A stretch of DNA of 64,000 nucleotides from Chrysaora quinquecirrha (GCA_014526335.1 JACTAT010000042.1:569541-633540); one strand, 5' to 3'. Counted from the first letter of the stretch, positions 10,892 through 22,070 are shown. Numbers and translations: made by a program. The notes: generated from the sequence alone by a model not told the origin.

Positions 10892-12348
10892 AAATTCCGT
10901 TCACCCAGTTTGCTAGAAAGTTGCCAAAAATTCCCTGTCTACTACTTGCTGCTGGCTTTCATTCGTGAGTAGCAATCTCTGATTATTTGTTCAGCGTTTA
11001 TTGCATTGCCAGTGTATGTAAATAACAACAATTGTTAAATGTTTTGTTGCTCATTTTGCAGTAAAAATAATGACCTAATACAAGTTTGATTATAAGGAAC
11101 TCAAAACAAAGAAACTCCAACATCTATTAAGACCACACCCTTCGTTTTTAAGCCACACCCAGTTCATGACCAACTCCATTATAGGTCGGGTCTATGTGAA
11201 TACAACCACTCTCTGAGAAAAACCTTTGCATCACAACAAAATGGACCTCCTCTTTTCATTTTCCCTCTGATTTCAAACAATCGCTCACAAAAATTCTGAG
11301 ACCACATATACCCTTCCCCCACAGACAATGTTGTTTTAATGATTTTTGGTGCCTGTTTGTTTCTAAGAGCTTTTTCGTCCTACAACATTGCTTGTGGGGG
11401 AGGGAGGGGGTAAAAATTATACCAGTTAGGGTATAAGAGTTGAATAATGCACAATGATGCGTAATTTCTGGTCGTCTCAATATAATTTGTGTAGTATTGT
11501 GGAGTGATCGCATTCTCTAAACATGGCTAATGGGTACCCTTATTTATTTGATTTTCGAATCGCAACGAGACGTTTCCTACCCAAGGCACTTTTAGGTGAA
11601 CAGGGCACTTTTGCGTACCATACTTCTTGTAAAAAGGGCTTTTAAGTATACCGCAAATGATTCCGCCGTTCATCGCAATTTTATTTATTATTACAAAGAC
11701 TGCTTTACTATTGCTATTTTGAATTTTCGCCAATTTATACAATCGAGGCCATAAATAGCACCAAATGGACCCGTTCATTTTTTGCCTATTTTTTTCTGGG
11801 ATTTTGTTTGTATTTGTTCTCAGGAAAAAACCAGAATGACAAAAACTTACACTTTTAAGAAAAGACATATTTTCGGGTAACATGAGTCCTTTCTTAAAAT
11901 TTTCAAATTTTGTCGCTTTGGTTATTTCTCCCTCGGTACCCTGTAAAAATTACATTGCCTTCAACACCACGATTTCCTTGATGCCTTTCGGGCTCTTTGT
12001 TTGTTGTCAGGCCTCCCGCCACTGTTGCAGGGGGACGCGTGCGTAGAAAGAGATGTTTGCTGTTTTACTAATCTGCTCAGAACGCGCAATCACGTTGCAG
12101 GATCCGGGACAACGCAGTGTTAATGTTCATAGAATAAACAAAATGCCACTTTTCAACAAATGCAAATGCTATTGCTTTCAAAAATGTAAAAAATGTGGTT
12201 GCTTTATAGAAGTGCAAATACCTCTTAAAATTGCATGCAATCATGGGTAAGAAGGTTACAATAAAGAATAGCTGTATCAGCTTTGTGCAAAGATAATATC
12301 AAAAAAGTTAATTGAGTCTCTGTCTCTGTATAAAAATGTCCAAAATGT
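10892..12348. other. Intergenic DNA, no gene supported
   Basis: A 118-codon minus-strand open frame near 11527-11883 shows no recognisable domain and is probably chance. An imperfect inverted repeat, CCTTCCCCCACAGACAATGTTG against CAACATTGCTTGTGGGGGAGG, spans about 11310-11405. No poly(A) signal for the downstream gene is clear. Confidence 0.45.
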
Positions 12349-12621
12349 TCACTCAGGCTCATCATCTGGATGTTGTTCATTGTAGTTGTCAAGCCATTCT
12401 TGACTTGGCTCTTTCAATCCCTTTACATAATCACCACCTTTGCCATCGATGTATACTTCAGCTGGATTTTCTGGCTTTGGAGGCTCCCTTCCAATAATCA
12501 TCAACACCACCATGGCAACGATTCCAACAATCGATGCAACCTGTCCAATCACTGGGATGCATTCAACTTCAACAAAAAGCCCAATGAAACTTGTGAGTGT
12601 GACAACAGCAAATGATGCACC
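12349..12621 (-). CDS. Last exon of the Hint-domain gene
   Basis: It begins after the acceptor TTTTCTTTAAG in phase 0, matching the phase-0 donor of the preceding exon (CAG/GTTTGT at 13992). It encodes about 90 residues: hydrophobic helices (GASFAVVTLTSFIGLF, then VASIVGIVAMVVLMIIG) followed by a polar, acidic end. Confidence 0.65.
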   Translation of the reverse strand, partial: GASFAVVTLTSFIGLFVEVECIPVIGQVASIVGIVAMVVLMIIGREPPKPENPAEVYIDGKGGDYVKGLKEPSQEWLDNYNEQHPDDEPE

Positions 12622-15600
12622 CTTAAAGAAAATTCCAACTATTATTAACATGCATTGCAACAATGTACGTTATTTTCAATACCTTTATGTTGGATTGATT
12701 ATCTACTGTGGGTATTTCCCCATATGTACGACACACTCTTCCACAAGTTGAAAACCAATTTTAATGGCCTACTATCCTCAATATACAACAAATAAGAAGC
12801 TAAGAATTCCTTCCCTTGAGTAAGAACCAAAAACAATATCCGGGTGATCCCTACAATTACAGAGTTAAAAAATACTCGAAATTTTTATTTTTTCACGAGT
12901 CCCTGTATCCTTGCCGGGAACATTGCCCTTTAAGGATTTAAGCGTTTTTTGTAGCTAGAGGTACTCAAATTCTAAGGTAATTGCAACGAAGCAGGGCGTG
13001 GTAGTATCGAAGATTCCCTAGCAACACCTTAGCAAAACGATTTTACCACCTAGAACAACAGGAAGCCCCCAAATTTCATGATTAAAGAGTTTTGAGAGAG
13101 CTTTTTGGTCTGGACACCCAATTAAAATAATCCTCTGAACGAACTTGAGACTCGTTTCAAATGTCTTGTAATGCACCAGTAGACGAAAAATACTATATCG
13201 TCTTTTCAGGTTTTCCATTAAGATTGAATAGTTGCAGTTCCAACCCTCCCCCGTCTATTCTAGCTCCCCAGAAATTAGGCCCTAAGGGGCTGGTTATGTG
13301 GAAAAAATTCTCCCGTCTGGTCGGGATGAAAAATTATGAGGGTATTTTTGTCCCTGTGTTATATGCAGAAAAAACCATTCCGGGATAGCGGGTCGGGACG
13401 TTTTTTTCTCTTTACGCGAGAAAATTTATATCTCATTAAGAAGCTATCATATCTCATAATCACGCAAAAAGTTTTATTTCTCGTTTAAAAGATCTTCTAC
13501 CATAGCCGAAGACCATCGAAACTGCTTTGTTTTAGCACCTTCACCCGTAGCCTCTGTCTTAACCACAATAATAAAAGCTTTGCTTCAAATATGGTTTTAT
13601 TACGCATGTGTATAACTCTAAGGGTGAAAATTGTCCCGGCTAGGCGGGATGAATTGTATTAAAATGGAGAGAAATCATCCCGCCTAGCCGAGATCCCGTT
13701 TACATACTAACGGGACATCGCATGCCGGGAAGAAATTCTTGTAAATCAAACGTGAAAAGCATAAAGAAATAACAGTAGAGGCGAGATTTCGGCACAATGT
13801 CATGTCTCGGAAAAGAGGGACAATTTCTTCCATATACCCAGGCCCTAAGAATAACTAGAACAGGGTGCCTAATAAAGTAGTCACTGAAAAGTCAGTGAAA
13901 AAGCTTACAAAACTGTATTATAGGACTGTATATATGATTAAGCCTTCATGGCTGTATATGTGTAATATCATAGATTGATATCTTAACAAACCTGAATGAT
14001 ATCAAGAACCTTGACTGCAACAGGTGCACCATCAACAAAATCTTTGTATATCTGAAATCCAATCATAACACAGGCTGCGGCCCCAGCAATTACACCAACA
14101 AGTTTGGCCGCCTTTTCAGCAAATTTGAACATTTTGCCCCATTTTGATGTCATCACTTCTAGTTCACCCTCAGTTTTAGCAACAGCACTGGCAACAGCTT
14201 CATTTGTTGACAACTCAATTCCTGTTTCGGAGAAAAGGGGTATATAACTTCAGTATAGAATGATGCGCAATAGCTGCTGAAGATAGTTGGAATACACTCG
14301 CATTTAAGTTTGATTTATTAAACTTCCCTGGCAGTTCATCTAGCAATTGCAAGATACAGATTCCCTCACCCTTACTACTGGTATAAAACAAAACATTCGT
14401 AGTAAAGAATAGAACACGAAACCAGTTGAGGACAAATAACTTTTCCTTGAATAAGCGCAACCTTTCATATGAGAGGGGTTTGCTTAATGGAGTTAGAAAA
14501 TCATTGCACTTATGAAGATCTTTACAGTGTCTAAATGAGGTGCTTTTATGGACAAGAGCGTCCATTCTTAAAAATGGGAAGTAGCAAGAAAAATTGATTT
14601 TTGATTTAGGAGATCGACAGTAAAGAAAGGTAACAAATAGGTCATTAGCTTACCCTCGACAGCAGAAGCACCATCGGTTATCAAACTTCTGTAGCCATAG
14701 AATCGCTTCACTATTTTTAGCTGTACCGAATGTCTTTATCCATTCCAATGTCTGCTGTCCTTTTATACAAGCTTCATCAAAAGCCTCAAGCACTTTTGGC
14801 CCTGCTGTAGCAAATGCTTTTAATCCCATGTGAATTGTGTCCAAAACTACAACAGCTCTTGCTTCTGGAGGAAGTGTATCCCAAGCCATGAATGATGTAA
14901 GAGTACCCATAATTGACAGTCCCCAAAATGCAAATGAAAGTGCTGAGCTTAAACCATTGAAAGCCTTTGAAATATTTGGATGAGCATCAAACCACTTTTT
15001 TGCTGACTTGAAAAGTTTATCCCATTGCACCCCAGTTTCTTTGAAATACATATGAATAACATCAGTAGCCATATTGATCATATGTTCTACTCCTTTAGTT
15101 GCAAGTTCTTCCATTGTGATTCCATAAGCTTCTGCCAAATCTTGCATTTGTTTCCTGTATTCAGCAACGATTTCTTGAGTACCTTCATCTCCACCAGCTA
15201 GAATATAGTCAACAAGACCCTTTATCAAATCTCCCATGATATCAATCATGAAATCTTGATAATCTTCATTTCCATCGAAATACTCAGAGTTGATTCCCAA
15301 TCTTTTTGTTAAAATTGTGCAATAGAAATCTGCAGCATAATTCTGGTCAGGATTCTCTGGCCGGGGTTTATCTGTAAGGCAGTAAAGGACCATGGATTGC
15401 TTCTGTGTCTTTGACATGTCTTGCTCTATCACCGCTAGAGTTGCAAAGGTGTTCAGCTTATCTTCAGTTGTGATATAATCATACAATTCTTTGGCCCATT
15501 GCTCTCTACCTTTTGAGGAGTTTATGTAATCTTGAATGCGTGGGATTTTCTCAAGATAGGCTAGTCTTCCAAGCTTATTGTTTGCTTGGTTATAGTCAGG

Positions 15601-18330
15601 ATCTTGAGCAAGGCAGCCCTCATCATTACCCGCCCAGTAATACAGCAACTTATTCTTCATGACTTCGTCAAACTTTTCTTCCAGAGAACTGTCAGTTGAC
15701 AAGGCATTCATCAAATAAGCATTGGCCATACGATTACCGAAAAATTCAGGGTATGCATCGGCACACTCCTGCTCAATGGTATTTAGTGTAGGTCTTACTG
15801 TGCCAAGAATCTTCTTCAGATCGTCTTCATCCATGTCGTATTTCATCACCTTTTGGATCAAAGTAAACGTCAGGTCATGCATCTCTTGTGGGTCAGGTGG
15901 TGTAAGCAAGAACAGTTCACTTACACTTAAATCATCATCTGCTGATTTCATCATTTGATAGGCCATTGGAGCTGGTGCAACTTCATCTGTTGTCGGCTTG
16001 AGATTATGCATGCTTCTCTTCAGGCATTCTTTCCTTGCAATGTCTAGCAACTCATCACTGTCATCTTGACCTAGTCGGTCAAACTCTCCTTTCCACTCAT
16101 ATGTTTCTCCCTTGAAATCATGATCTTCTGGATCAAAGGTTATGCAATAGCCAGAGAAAGACATGTAATCCCAATTAAACACACCATAGAATTTGACATA
16201 TCCCAAGAAAGACATATAATCGGTTGGCACGTCTACACTTACAATCAAGTTGTTATCTCCATCTACAGAAAACTGTACTTGGTTGTCTATTGGATCCAAA
16301 AATGCCATATTGGGAAGAATGCTCATCTTCGCAATTAGAGTTGTGCCTTCAGTGCCCATCTCTAGCTCGCCACTCTCAGTCCATTCATCATCTGTACTGG
16401 CCAAAAAACTCCCTTGATCATTTTTCAGAGGACCTTTTGAATGTTTGTAGATGCTTGTACTAGGGCCAACAGAGAAATTAGCTGCTAGAATGGTACTCGT
16501 GGCATTTCTTTCTCTCGTCAAGCAGATATATCCTCGTCCAGTGAACCAACCACCTCCAAACAATTTAATGCAGCCGTGTTCCCACATTCCGCCAGGAACT
16601 GGTCTGGTCCACAATATGTGTTGCTTATCTACAAATTTGGCAATAGGAACATACTGGTTGCCTAGAAATAAATGGCCCTTGAGAAATGCCATCTCTGTCG
16701 GCATTGAATATGAGCTGGATGTTGGCAAATCAGATTGATAAGTGAAGCTGAGGCGCGGAAATGTCACGTCTTGTAAGTAAAGCTTTTCTGAACCTTGCTT
16801 TGCTTGATGCAAGTGGCGGTCGATGCGCTTTTCGCTAAGTGCAAGAATCGCTTTTGCAGGACCAGGACCCATTATTTTACTTAAAGAAGGCTCCAGTTTC
16901 TTAAGATGTTCTTGAACCTTTTTCTGTTCTTTGAATGAAACATTCTGCAATCCATCGGCAACAGTTTGTATTGTTATCTCAGGGTAGTTCTGGCAAACCA
17001 GATATCCATTTGCATGATAAGAGCGTGGTCCTTCTCTTGTGTGCACTCCATAGAACTGTGTACCAGCTGGATACATCTTTCCTTTAATGAATTGAATCTT
17101 AACCCATTCATATTCAATATTACCATGGTCATTGCTCTTAATCTTTCGAACATAATCACCTGGAGTTAAACGACCAACATCCAGCCATTTGTTTTCTTTT
17201 CTTGCTGTGCTTGGATCGATTGCTCTCCAGCCATCTTGTGTCCAAAATGGATGACAAGCTAAGAAGAAAGGCTCTTCGTCGTTGAAACCAAATGCCATTG
17301 AATCACGTTCAAGAATCACTCCTGCTTTCTCGGATGAGACAATGCCAAGATTTCCATGCCAACCCACGATTTTATCATTCTCTTGCAAATGCTCAATTGT
17401 TACGTCTGTGTTACTATCAAGAAGGACCAGCGTTCCTGCTAAAAAGCATCCAGGCTCATTCATCCCTTCTGGACAGTAGTCAGTAACGTTGTGTGAAATT
17501 TCTTTTCCAGTTGTGAGCTTAAGTTGCTTTGGACCAGAATCCCACTTGAGCCATTCTGCTGCCTTTTTACCATAGGTCGTCTCAGTATGAATATCTTGCC
17601 AACTTATCATACCGGCAAAGTGCCACTTTGCAAAATAACGCTCAAATGCTTTAGTGCAGGATGCTTGAACTTTGTTGAAGTAAGGGTCGTTGATGAGCCA
17701 GGATGCCACGAAATCCAAATGATTATCGGTTGTTACAAAAGCCAAAACTGGTTTAACTAATTCTTCACTGCTGAAGGATTTCCATTTATCTGCAATCTGG
17801 TCGATCTTTGAAGATCCCATCACTTGTAGCATGAAAAACTTCATTTTAGCTGGCAATGCAACTTGAGAGCCAAGCTGTCTTACAATTGTTCCAATGATGT
17901 AGACTTCATTTTGGAGAATTTCCTCTAGTTTCGGTAGCCATTTTTTTTTGTCATCAAAATATTCTTTCATTCCTTTTCGAAAGAGATCTTCAGCGAGCAA
18001 ACCTCTTCCCATTTCAGAACCATCTTTGCCATGGATCAAATTCTTCCAATAATCATCAGATTCTTCACCTTTTGTTGTATAATTGAAACCGAAAGATGAG
18101 ACCTGTTGTAAAAAATTTTCACTTTAATTATCGTTATCAAAAATTATCAAATAATTTATTCGATTACCCTGTATTTCATTAGCGGACTATTTTTGTGTAT
18201 ATGCGCTGCTGTGACCATGGCTTTTTGCGTGATTTGGTGCAAAGTCACAACTTGAATGGCACTGTTAGCACAATGTGAAGTTACAGATAGATAGTCAAGG
18301 AGAGAATGAGAAGTTATGAATTCCCTCTTT
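12349..18330 (-). CDS. Large Hint-domain protein, multi-exon
   Basis: The role is unknown. Exons in transcript order are about 18330-18168, 18102-14654, 14221-13992 (or from 14187) and 12621-12349; the 5' end is not located. A Hint (Hedgehog/intein) fold lies at about 17451-16981. It has the nucleophile block GCFLAGTLVLL with Cys at 17446-17448, a histidine block ACHPFWTQDGW, LTPGDYV, and a terminal block GVHTREGPRSYHANGYLVCQ. Family knowledge: Hint domains cleave or rearrange a peptide bond at this cysteine. The SYHANGYLV-type ending is one I associate with bacterial Hint proteins, from memory only. The flanking N-terminal 200 and following 800 residues are unrecognised. The tail has hydrophobic Gly/Ala-rich helices, then an acidic C-terminus ending DDEPE. 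The large exon is uninterrupted for over 3.4 kb, which argues for selection. Horizontal origin is possible but unproven. Confidence 0.75.
13286..13845. mobile_element. PIF/Harbinger-like MITE in a Hint-gene intron
   Basis: The ends GGGGCTGGTTATGTGG and, at the right, CCATATACCCAGGCCC are imperfect inverted repeats, with similarity continuing about 30 bp. TAA flanks both sides (13283-13285 and 13846-13848), the 3-bp TWA target duplication of PIF/Harbinger elements. The element is 560 bp and has no coding capacity. It lies in the intron between the last two exons of the Hint gene. Confidence 0.65.
13637..13690. repeat. Perfect 16-bp hairpin inside the intronic MITE
   Basis: CGGCTAGGCGGGATGA (13637-13652) is exactly complementary to TCATCCCGCCTAGCCG (13675-13690), with a 22-nt loop. 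Related GGGAT/CGGGAC motifs recur nearby at 13320, 13381 and 13710. Confidence 0.8.
13992..14221 (-). CDS. Penultimate exon of the Hint-domain gene
   Basis: It encodes a charged helix, then the hydrophobic KLVGVIAGAAACVMIGFQIY, ending at the donor CAG/GTTTGT. The obvious acceptor (CCGAAACAG, 14222) needs phase 1, but the preceding exon's best donor leaves phase 2. An alternative acceptor, GTTGCCAG before 14187, restores the frame. The exact 5' boundary is therefore uncertain. Confidence 0.55.
14222..14653. other. Intron of the Hint-domain gene
   Basis: It is bounded by a donor GTAAGC (minus strand, 14653) and an acceptor near 14222 or 14188. An open frame of 116 codons across it lacks protein-like composition and overlaps the splice acceptor, so it is not called. 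Confidence 0.5.
16981..17451 (-). other. Hint (intein-like) domain within the large exon
   Basis: The domain is about 155 residues, with an N-terminal Cys, a histidine block (ACHPFW), a GDYV turn before the central strand and a terminal HANGYLVCQN block. It lacks an inserted homing endonuclease: the distance between the histidine block and the end is only about 90 residues. It is therefore a minimal Hint rather than a full intein. Confidence 0.8.
18168..18330 (-). CDS. Upstream exon of the Hint-domain gene (predicted)
   Basis: The open stretch AIQVVTLHQITQKAMVTAAH ends at the donor AGG/GTAATC in phase 0, which matches the phase-0 acceptor ACAACAG of the large exon at 18102. Upstream the frame stays open past 18330. 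Candidate acceptors are ATCTTTAG before 18330 and GCTAACAG before 18261; both give the same phase. The intron would be only 65 bp. No start codon is visible, so more exons lie upstream. Confidence 0.5.
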
Positions 18331-18491
18331 CTAAAGATTTTTAATTTCGCGTTTCATCAGAATTGTAGCTCGACCAGAAGCTTAATTTCTGCGATAAGAT
18401 TTGAATTCTTGTATGGTATGCGGTATCTATTCTTCCCCTTTCATATATGGTGAGAAAATTGTTTTTAATTTCAAACATAGCTACTAGTTAA
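18331..18491. other. Upstream of predicted Hint-gene exon
   Basis: AT-rich sequence in which no further exon can be called. Confidence 0.3.
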
Positions 18492-18650
18492 ACCCTTTAA
18501 GGGGCAAATTATGGATAATCAATATATCGGGCTGAAACTTTCAGGATAATTAGACTATGGGTGTAAATAGCATAAATTCATTTAAAATTTGTGTCTGGGG
18601 GCGCATGTGCGATGTTTAATAATTTATTCCCCTCAAATGGTTAATATATT
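18492..18650. mobile_element. Short piggyBac-like MITE (TTAA flanks)
   Basis: TTAA at 18488-18491 and 18651-18654 flanks 159 bp with imperfect inverted ends: ACCCTTTAAGGGGCAAATTA against the complement of TTTATTCCCCTCAAATGG. It has no coding capacity. The ends differ from family P1. Confidence 0.5.
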
Positions 18651-18912
18651 CTGGCAGCTACCACCTTAACAAAATTCAGTTGTTAGTATGACAATATGAA
18701 AAAACAACATCATTGCTGCGGAATAAGCATCTACTCTACCAACACTCTTAGGTCCTTAGCTTACAGAGAGTAAAACTTTTTGTGTGGGACTTAAGGCTAA
18801 ATATGGTGCAGTGAGTTGAGAAATTACGAGTTCATGACACATAAATTTGAATTACTCCATTTTGAAGGGGCTTTGAGGTTTTACGGGTTGCGGGTTTGGC
18901 CGATTTTGCCCT

Positions 18913-18948
18913 CGGGTTTTCGGGTTATTCCAAAAAACCGAAAACCCG
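18913..18948. repeat. 11-bp inverted repeat of CGGGTTTTCGG
   Basis: CGGGTTTTCGG (18913-18923) and CCGAAAACCCG (18938-18948) are perfectly complementary. Further CGGGTTT and ACCCGCA/ACCCAA motifs in 18880-19030 suggest a decayed foldback element. Confidence 0.6.
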
Positions 18949-19109
18949 CACATTTTTACAACAATACCCAAAAACCCAAGTTCAAAAATGGTAAAACTCG
19001 TCGCCGGTCAAAATTCTGAACCTGAAAACTCGCACGTTTCAGTCAAATATATCGATTATCGATAATTAGCCCCTTAAAACATTTGGCAAATGTTTCAGCT
19101 TCAAGCGCA

Positions 19110-20050
19110 AAAGATTTGCTCGACAATGCACTCGAAAAAGATAAAATCGGAAAAATCACCCTACAAAATGTCAGCTGTACTTTGAAAAATGATTTCGTTG
19201 CCAAGTCTATTCGTAAACAGTTTGCGAAACATCATGCCTGATGACAGAACAAACAGAGATTTCCTGAAAAAGAGTTACCAGTTGGCCAAGAAAGGACAAC
19301 AGAAAACAAAAAAGTTGTGTTGTGTTGGTGATGCAGACTCAGGAAAGACAAGTTGGTTCTCACCATTTGAGGGCATAATTTCGCATGAAAAGCTCGCCAC
19401 AGTGACAAGGGGCACAGTTTTCTGCAAGCATGCTGTTGAAAGAAACCGAATGTTTGTTTGCTGAAGAATGACCCCCTGATGCGTTGAGCGCGGATGATGC
19501 GAAAAGAGTACTGCAAAAGGGTTTCTTGGCAATACCGCAGAAGCACAAACTTCACCACTTCACCACAAACCGACCAGCTTCGTATACAACTCTGACGCCA
19601 ACATTACCTACAACCAGATCCCATATTTTTTTGACGTGGACGATGCCGCCATACGTGCAAGACTGGCAGTGTTTAAAAGAAGATCTCTCCCGGCAAAGAA
19701 TACCAACGCAATCAATTGGCTGGGAAAAAATGCATGCATTGCTTCCACTATGTAGCTGAGTGGCTGTAAAAAGTGCCAATATGGGATGGCAGTGAACGCA
19801 TCGAAGAAGCCAGCAATTTAGATTCAGGCGAAAGAACAATTTACGACGACTTCACCGAAAATCAACGAAGCCGTTGAATAAGCCGTTGAAAAAAATTAAC
19901 AATTCACAACTAGATTTCCGAAATTTCGGTAAGTTGCAAAAGCGTATTGGAAGAAGTTCTGTTCTGATGGAAGTCAGCGAAAGAGATGACGAAGATGATA
20001 ATGGAGATGAAAACGATGCGGGAACAACATCTCATGTTCAGAGGAAATAA
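19110..20050 (+). pseudogene. Decayed SF3-helicase-like (P-loop) open frame
   Basis: Protein-like pieces in successive frames follow the order of a superfamily 3 helicase. There is a P-loop (GDADSGKTSW, near 19330), a hydrophobic strand leading to the expected acidic Walker B site (near 19455), a TTN-type sensor motif (FTTNRP, near 19560) and an arginine-rich RARLAVFKRR stretch (near 19650). A serine- and acid-rich tail ends with a stop near 20050. Family knowledge: such helicases drive replication of small DNA viruses and some mobile elements. The copy is broken by frame changes near 19230 and between 19560 and 19590, and by stops at 19462 (frame of the P-loop), 19469 and 19753. No nuclease or capsid gene is visible beside it, so viral and transposon origin cannot be told apart. 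Confidence 0.6.
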
Positions 20051-20951
20051 AAAAGAATAAAAACAAATAGAGAAGAAGAAGAAACAAATAACTCGTGAAC
20101 AACGCTATTGTAAAACGTACTGTTTAATATGTAGTTTTTGTTATTGTAATTGCATTTTAAATCAATAATTGAGTTCTTAGTTCCATATGTCAACTTTACA
20201 TCTATTTGTCATGAACACAAGGATAGATTTTTCCATAAGTTACATACCACAATAGCCGGGATTCGTGCCTTTAGCGAGGAAGGTACAGGGATACAGTAAG
20301 GAAAGTACAGGGATGCGATATCGTTTTGAGCATATGGCCTATGGTATGGCCTTGTGACACATCATATACACATGACCTCTATATACTGTGCAAATTTATA
20401 AATTTTAAGCATACCCTCTTTATATACACTGGCTCTTATATACTACCAATCTCCTCAGACCGTGTTCTTGGACGCAGGAACATGGTGGTGCCCTTAAATG
20501 AACGGAGCATACTAGTTATAGCCCCGAAATGCTCTTTAAGGGAGAAGTTGATGAGTCTGAAGGGGGCTGTTATGATTGAATATCTTATCATTATGCTATA
20601 CAACCCTGCATCAATTTTATACAACCATACTGTACACCTATAATGCGTTGAGCGGCGTTTAGCATGGGTAAGAAATTATTCTGTACGCCCTCATTTCTTG
20701 TTTGATTATTATTATTATTTCATACAAACACAACCAGAAAGTACAAGTGGTTCGATTTCAAGGTTCCACCGCTTTCATTGCCAAAAGTGTCCTCCAATGA
20801 CACTCTTTGAATGAATTTGGACCTCTTGGTTTATAAATAACATGATCACTGCAAGATGAACTACACGATCATTTTCCCCAATAGGACACCAAGGGCATTT
20901 GTGCTCATCGATGATGATGAATAAAGTGTTTTGCGAATGATTTCAACTTTA
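20051..20951. other. Intergenic DNA, no gene supported
   Basis: A GAAGAAGAAG-like purine run follows the helicase relic. A short ATT microsatellite lies near 20707-20720. Open frames at 20326-20643 on both strands have no recognisable content. Confidence 0.45.
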
Positions 20952-21549
20952 ATTTCCACTTATCTGTTTTCGGTGGGTACGGAGGGCTAGGGAAAATGGA
21001 GTAGGAACTGATCAAATAATTTCCAGTTGATTTCTTCAGAAAAGTGCACAGGACAAAAAACAATCAAACATGGCATCAATAGCTCTTGAGTTTTTCAGTC
21101 AAAAGACACTTTATCTTATGTTATTACAGCATCTTAAGAAGAATTCAAATATTTCTTCAATTCAATCAATCTCCCGATTTCTTTTTCCGACATTATCTTG
21201 TAAATTCACTCACTTCTACAGTTGGCAAACGAATCTTAGGCCACATTAAGGTCATAATATGTTCCGACATACGACGCCGTCTTGTGTATCTTGCGGATAA
21301 TGAGAAATTTTGACAATTGCATTGTCATGTCAACCGAAATAAAAATTTGCCGCGCTTGATGCGTTAAAAAAACCGGCTTTTGATTGTCGTTTTTCTGTCC
21401 GTTTCGTCACTGGAAAAAGTTTAGTTCCCTTGACAAAACGGACAGGAAAATGTTTCTGTGTTCAAATTAGATGATCACAATGCGCATTCTCATGTGATCA
21501 TTTTCCTATTCCTGTTCTCGCTCCCGTTGTGAAAAGGACAAGTGGAAAT
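20952..21549. mobile_element. Inverted-repeat element (family S1), long copy
   Basis: The ends ATTTCCACT and AGTGGAAAT match the element at 5364-5719. Interior blocks are shared with it: TCTGTTTTCGGT, TTTCCAGTTG, GACAATTGCAT and TGTCCGTTTCGTCAC. About 220 bp at roughly 21072-21292 are absent from the short copy, so either one gained an insertion or the other lost a segment. Confidence 0.6.
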
Positions 21550-21570
21550 CCATTTTTACTCTGTAATGCA

Positions 21571-22070
21571 NNNNNNNNNNNNNNNNNNNNNNNNNNNNNN
21601 NNNNNNNNNNNNNNNNNNNNNNNNNNNNNNNNNNNNNNNNNNNNNNNNNNNNNNNNNNNNNNNNNNNNNNNNNNNNNNNNNNNNNNNNNNNNNNNNNNNN
21701 NNNNNNNNNNNNNNNNNNNNNNNNNNNNNNNNNNNNNNNNNNNNNNNNNNNNNNNNNNNNNNNNNNNNNNNNNNNNNNNNNNNNNNNNNNNNNNNNNNNN
21801 NNNNNNNNNNNNNNNNNNNNNNNNNNNNNNNNNNNNNNNNNNNNNNNNNNNNNNNNNNNNNNNNNNNNNNNNNNNNNNNNNNNNNNNNNNNNNNNNNNNN
21901 NNNNNNNNNNNNNNNNNNNNNNNNNNNNNNNNNNNNNNNNNNNNNNNNNNNNNNNNNNNNNNNNNNNNNNNNNNNNNNNNNNNNNNNNNNNNNNNNNNNN
22001 NNNNNNNNNNNNNNNNNNNNNNNNNNNNNNNNNNNNNNNNNNNNNNNNNNNNNNNNNNNNNNNNNNNNNN
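21571..22070. other. Assembly gap, 500 N
   Basis: Exactly 500 unknown bases, the size of a placeholder gap. The true length is unknown. Confidence 0.99.

Noticed and set aside
11527..11883. 118-codon minus-strand open frame
   Set aside because: No domain, no splice or promoter context and mixed low-complexity composition; compatible with chance.
14215..14565. 116-codon minus-strand open frame between Hint-gene exons
   Set aside because: It lies in an intron and runs into the splice acceptor of the next exon, with no recognisable protein features.
20326..20643. 105-codon plus-strand frame
   Set aside because: No recognisable domain; equally long frames occur on the opposite strand.
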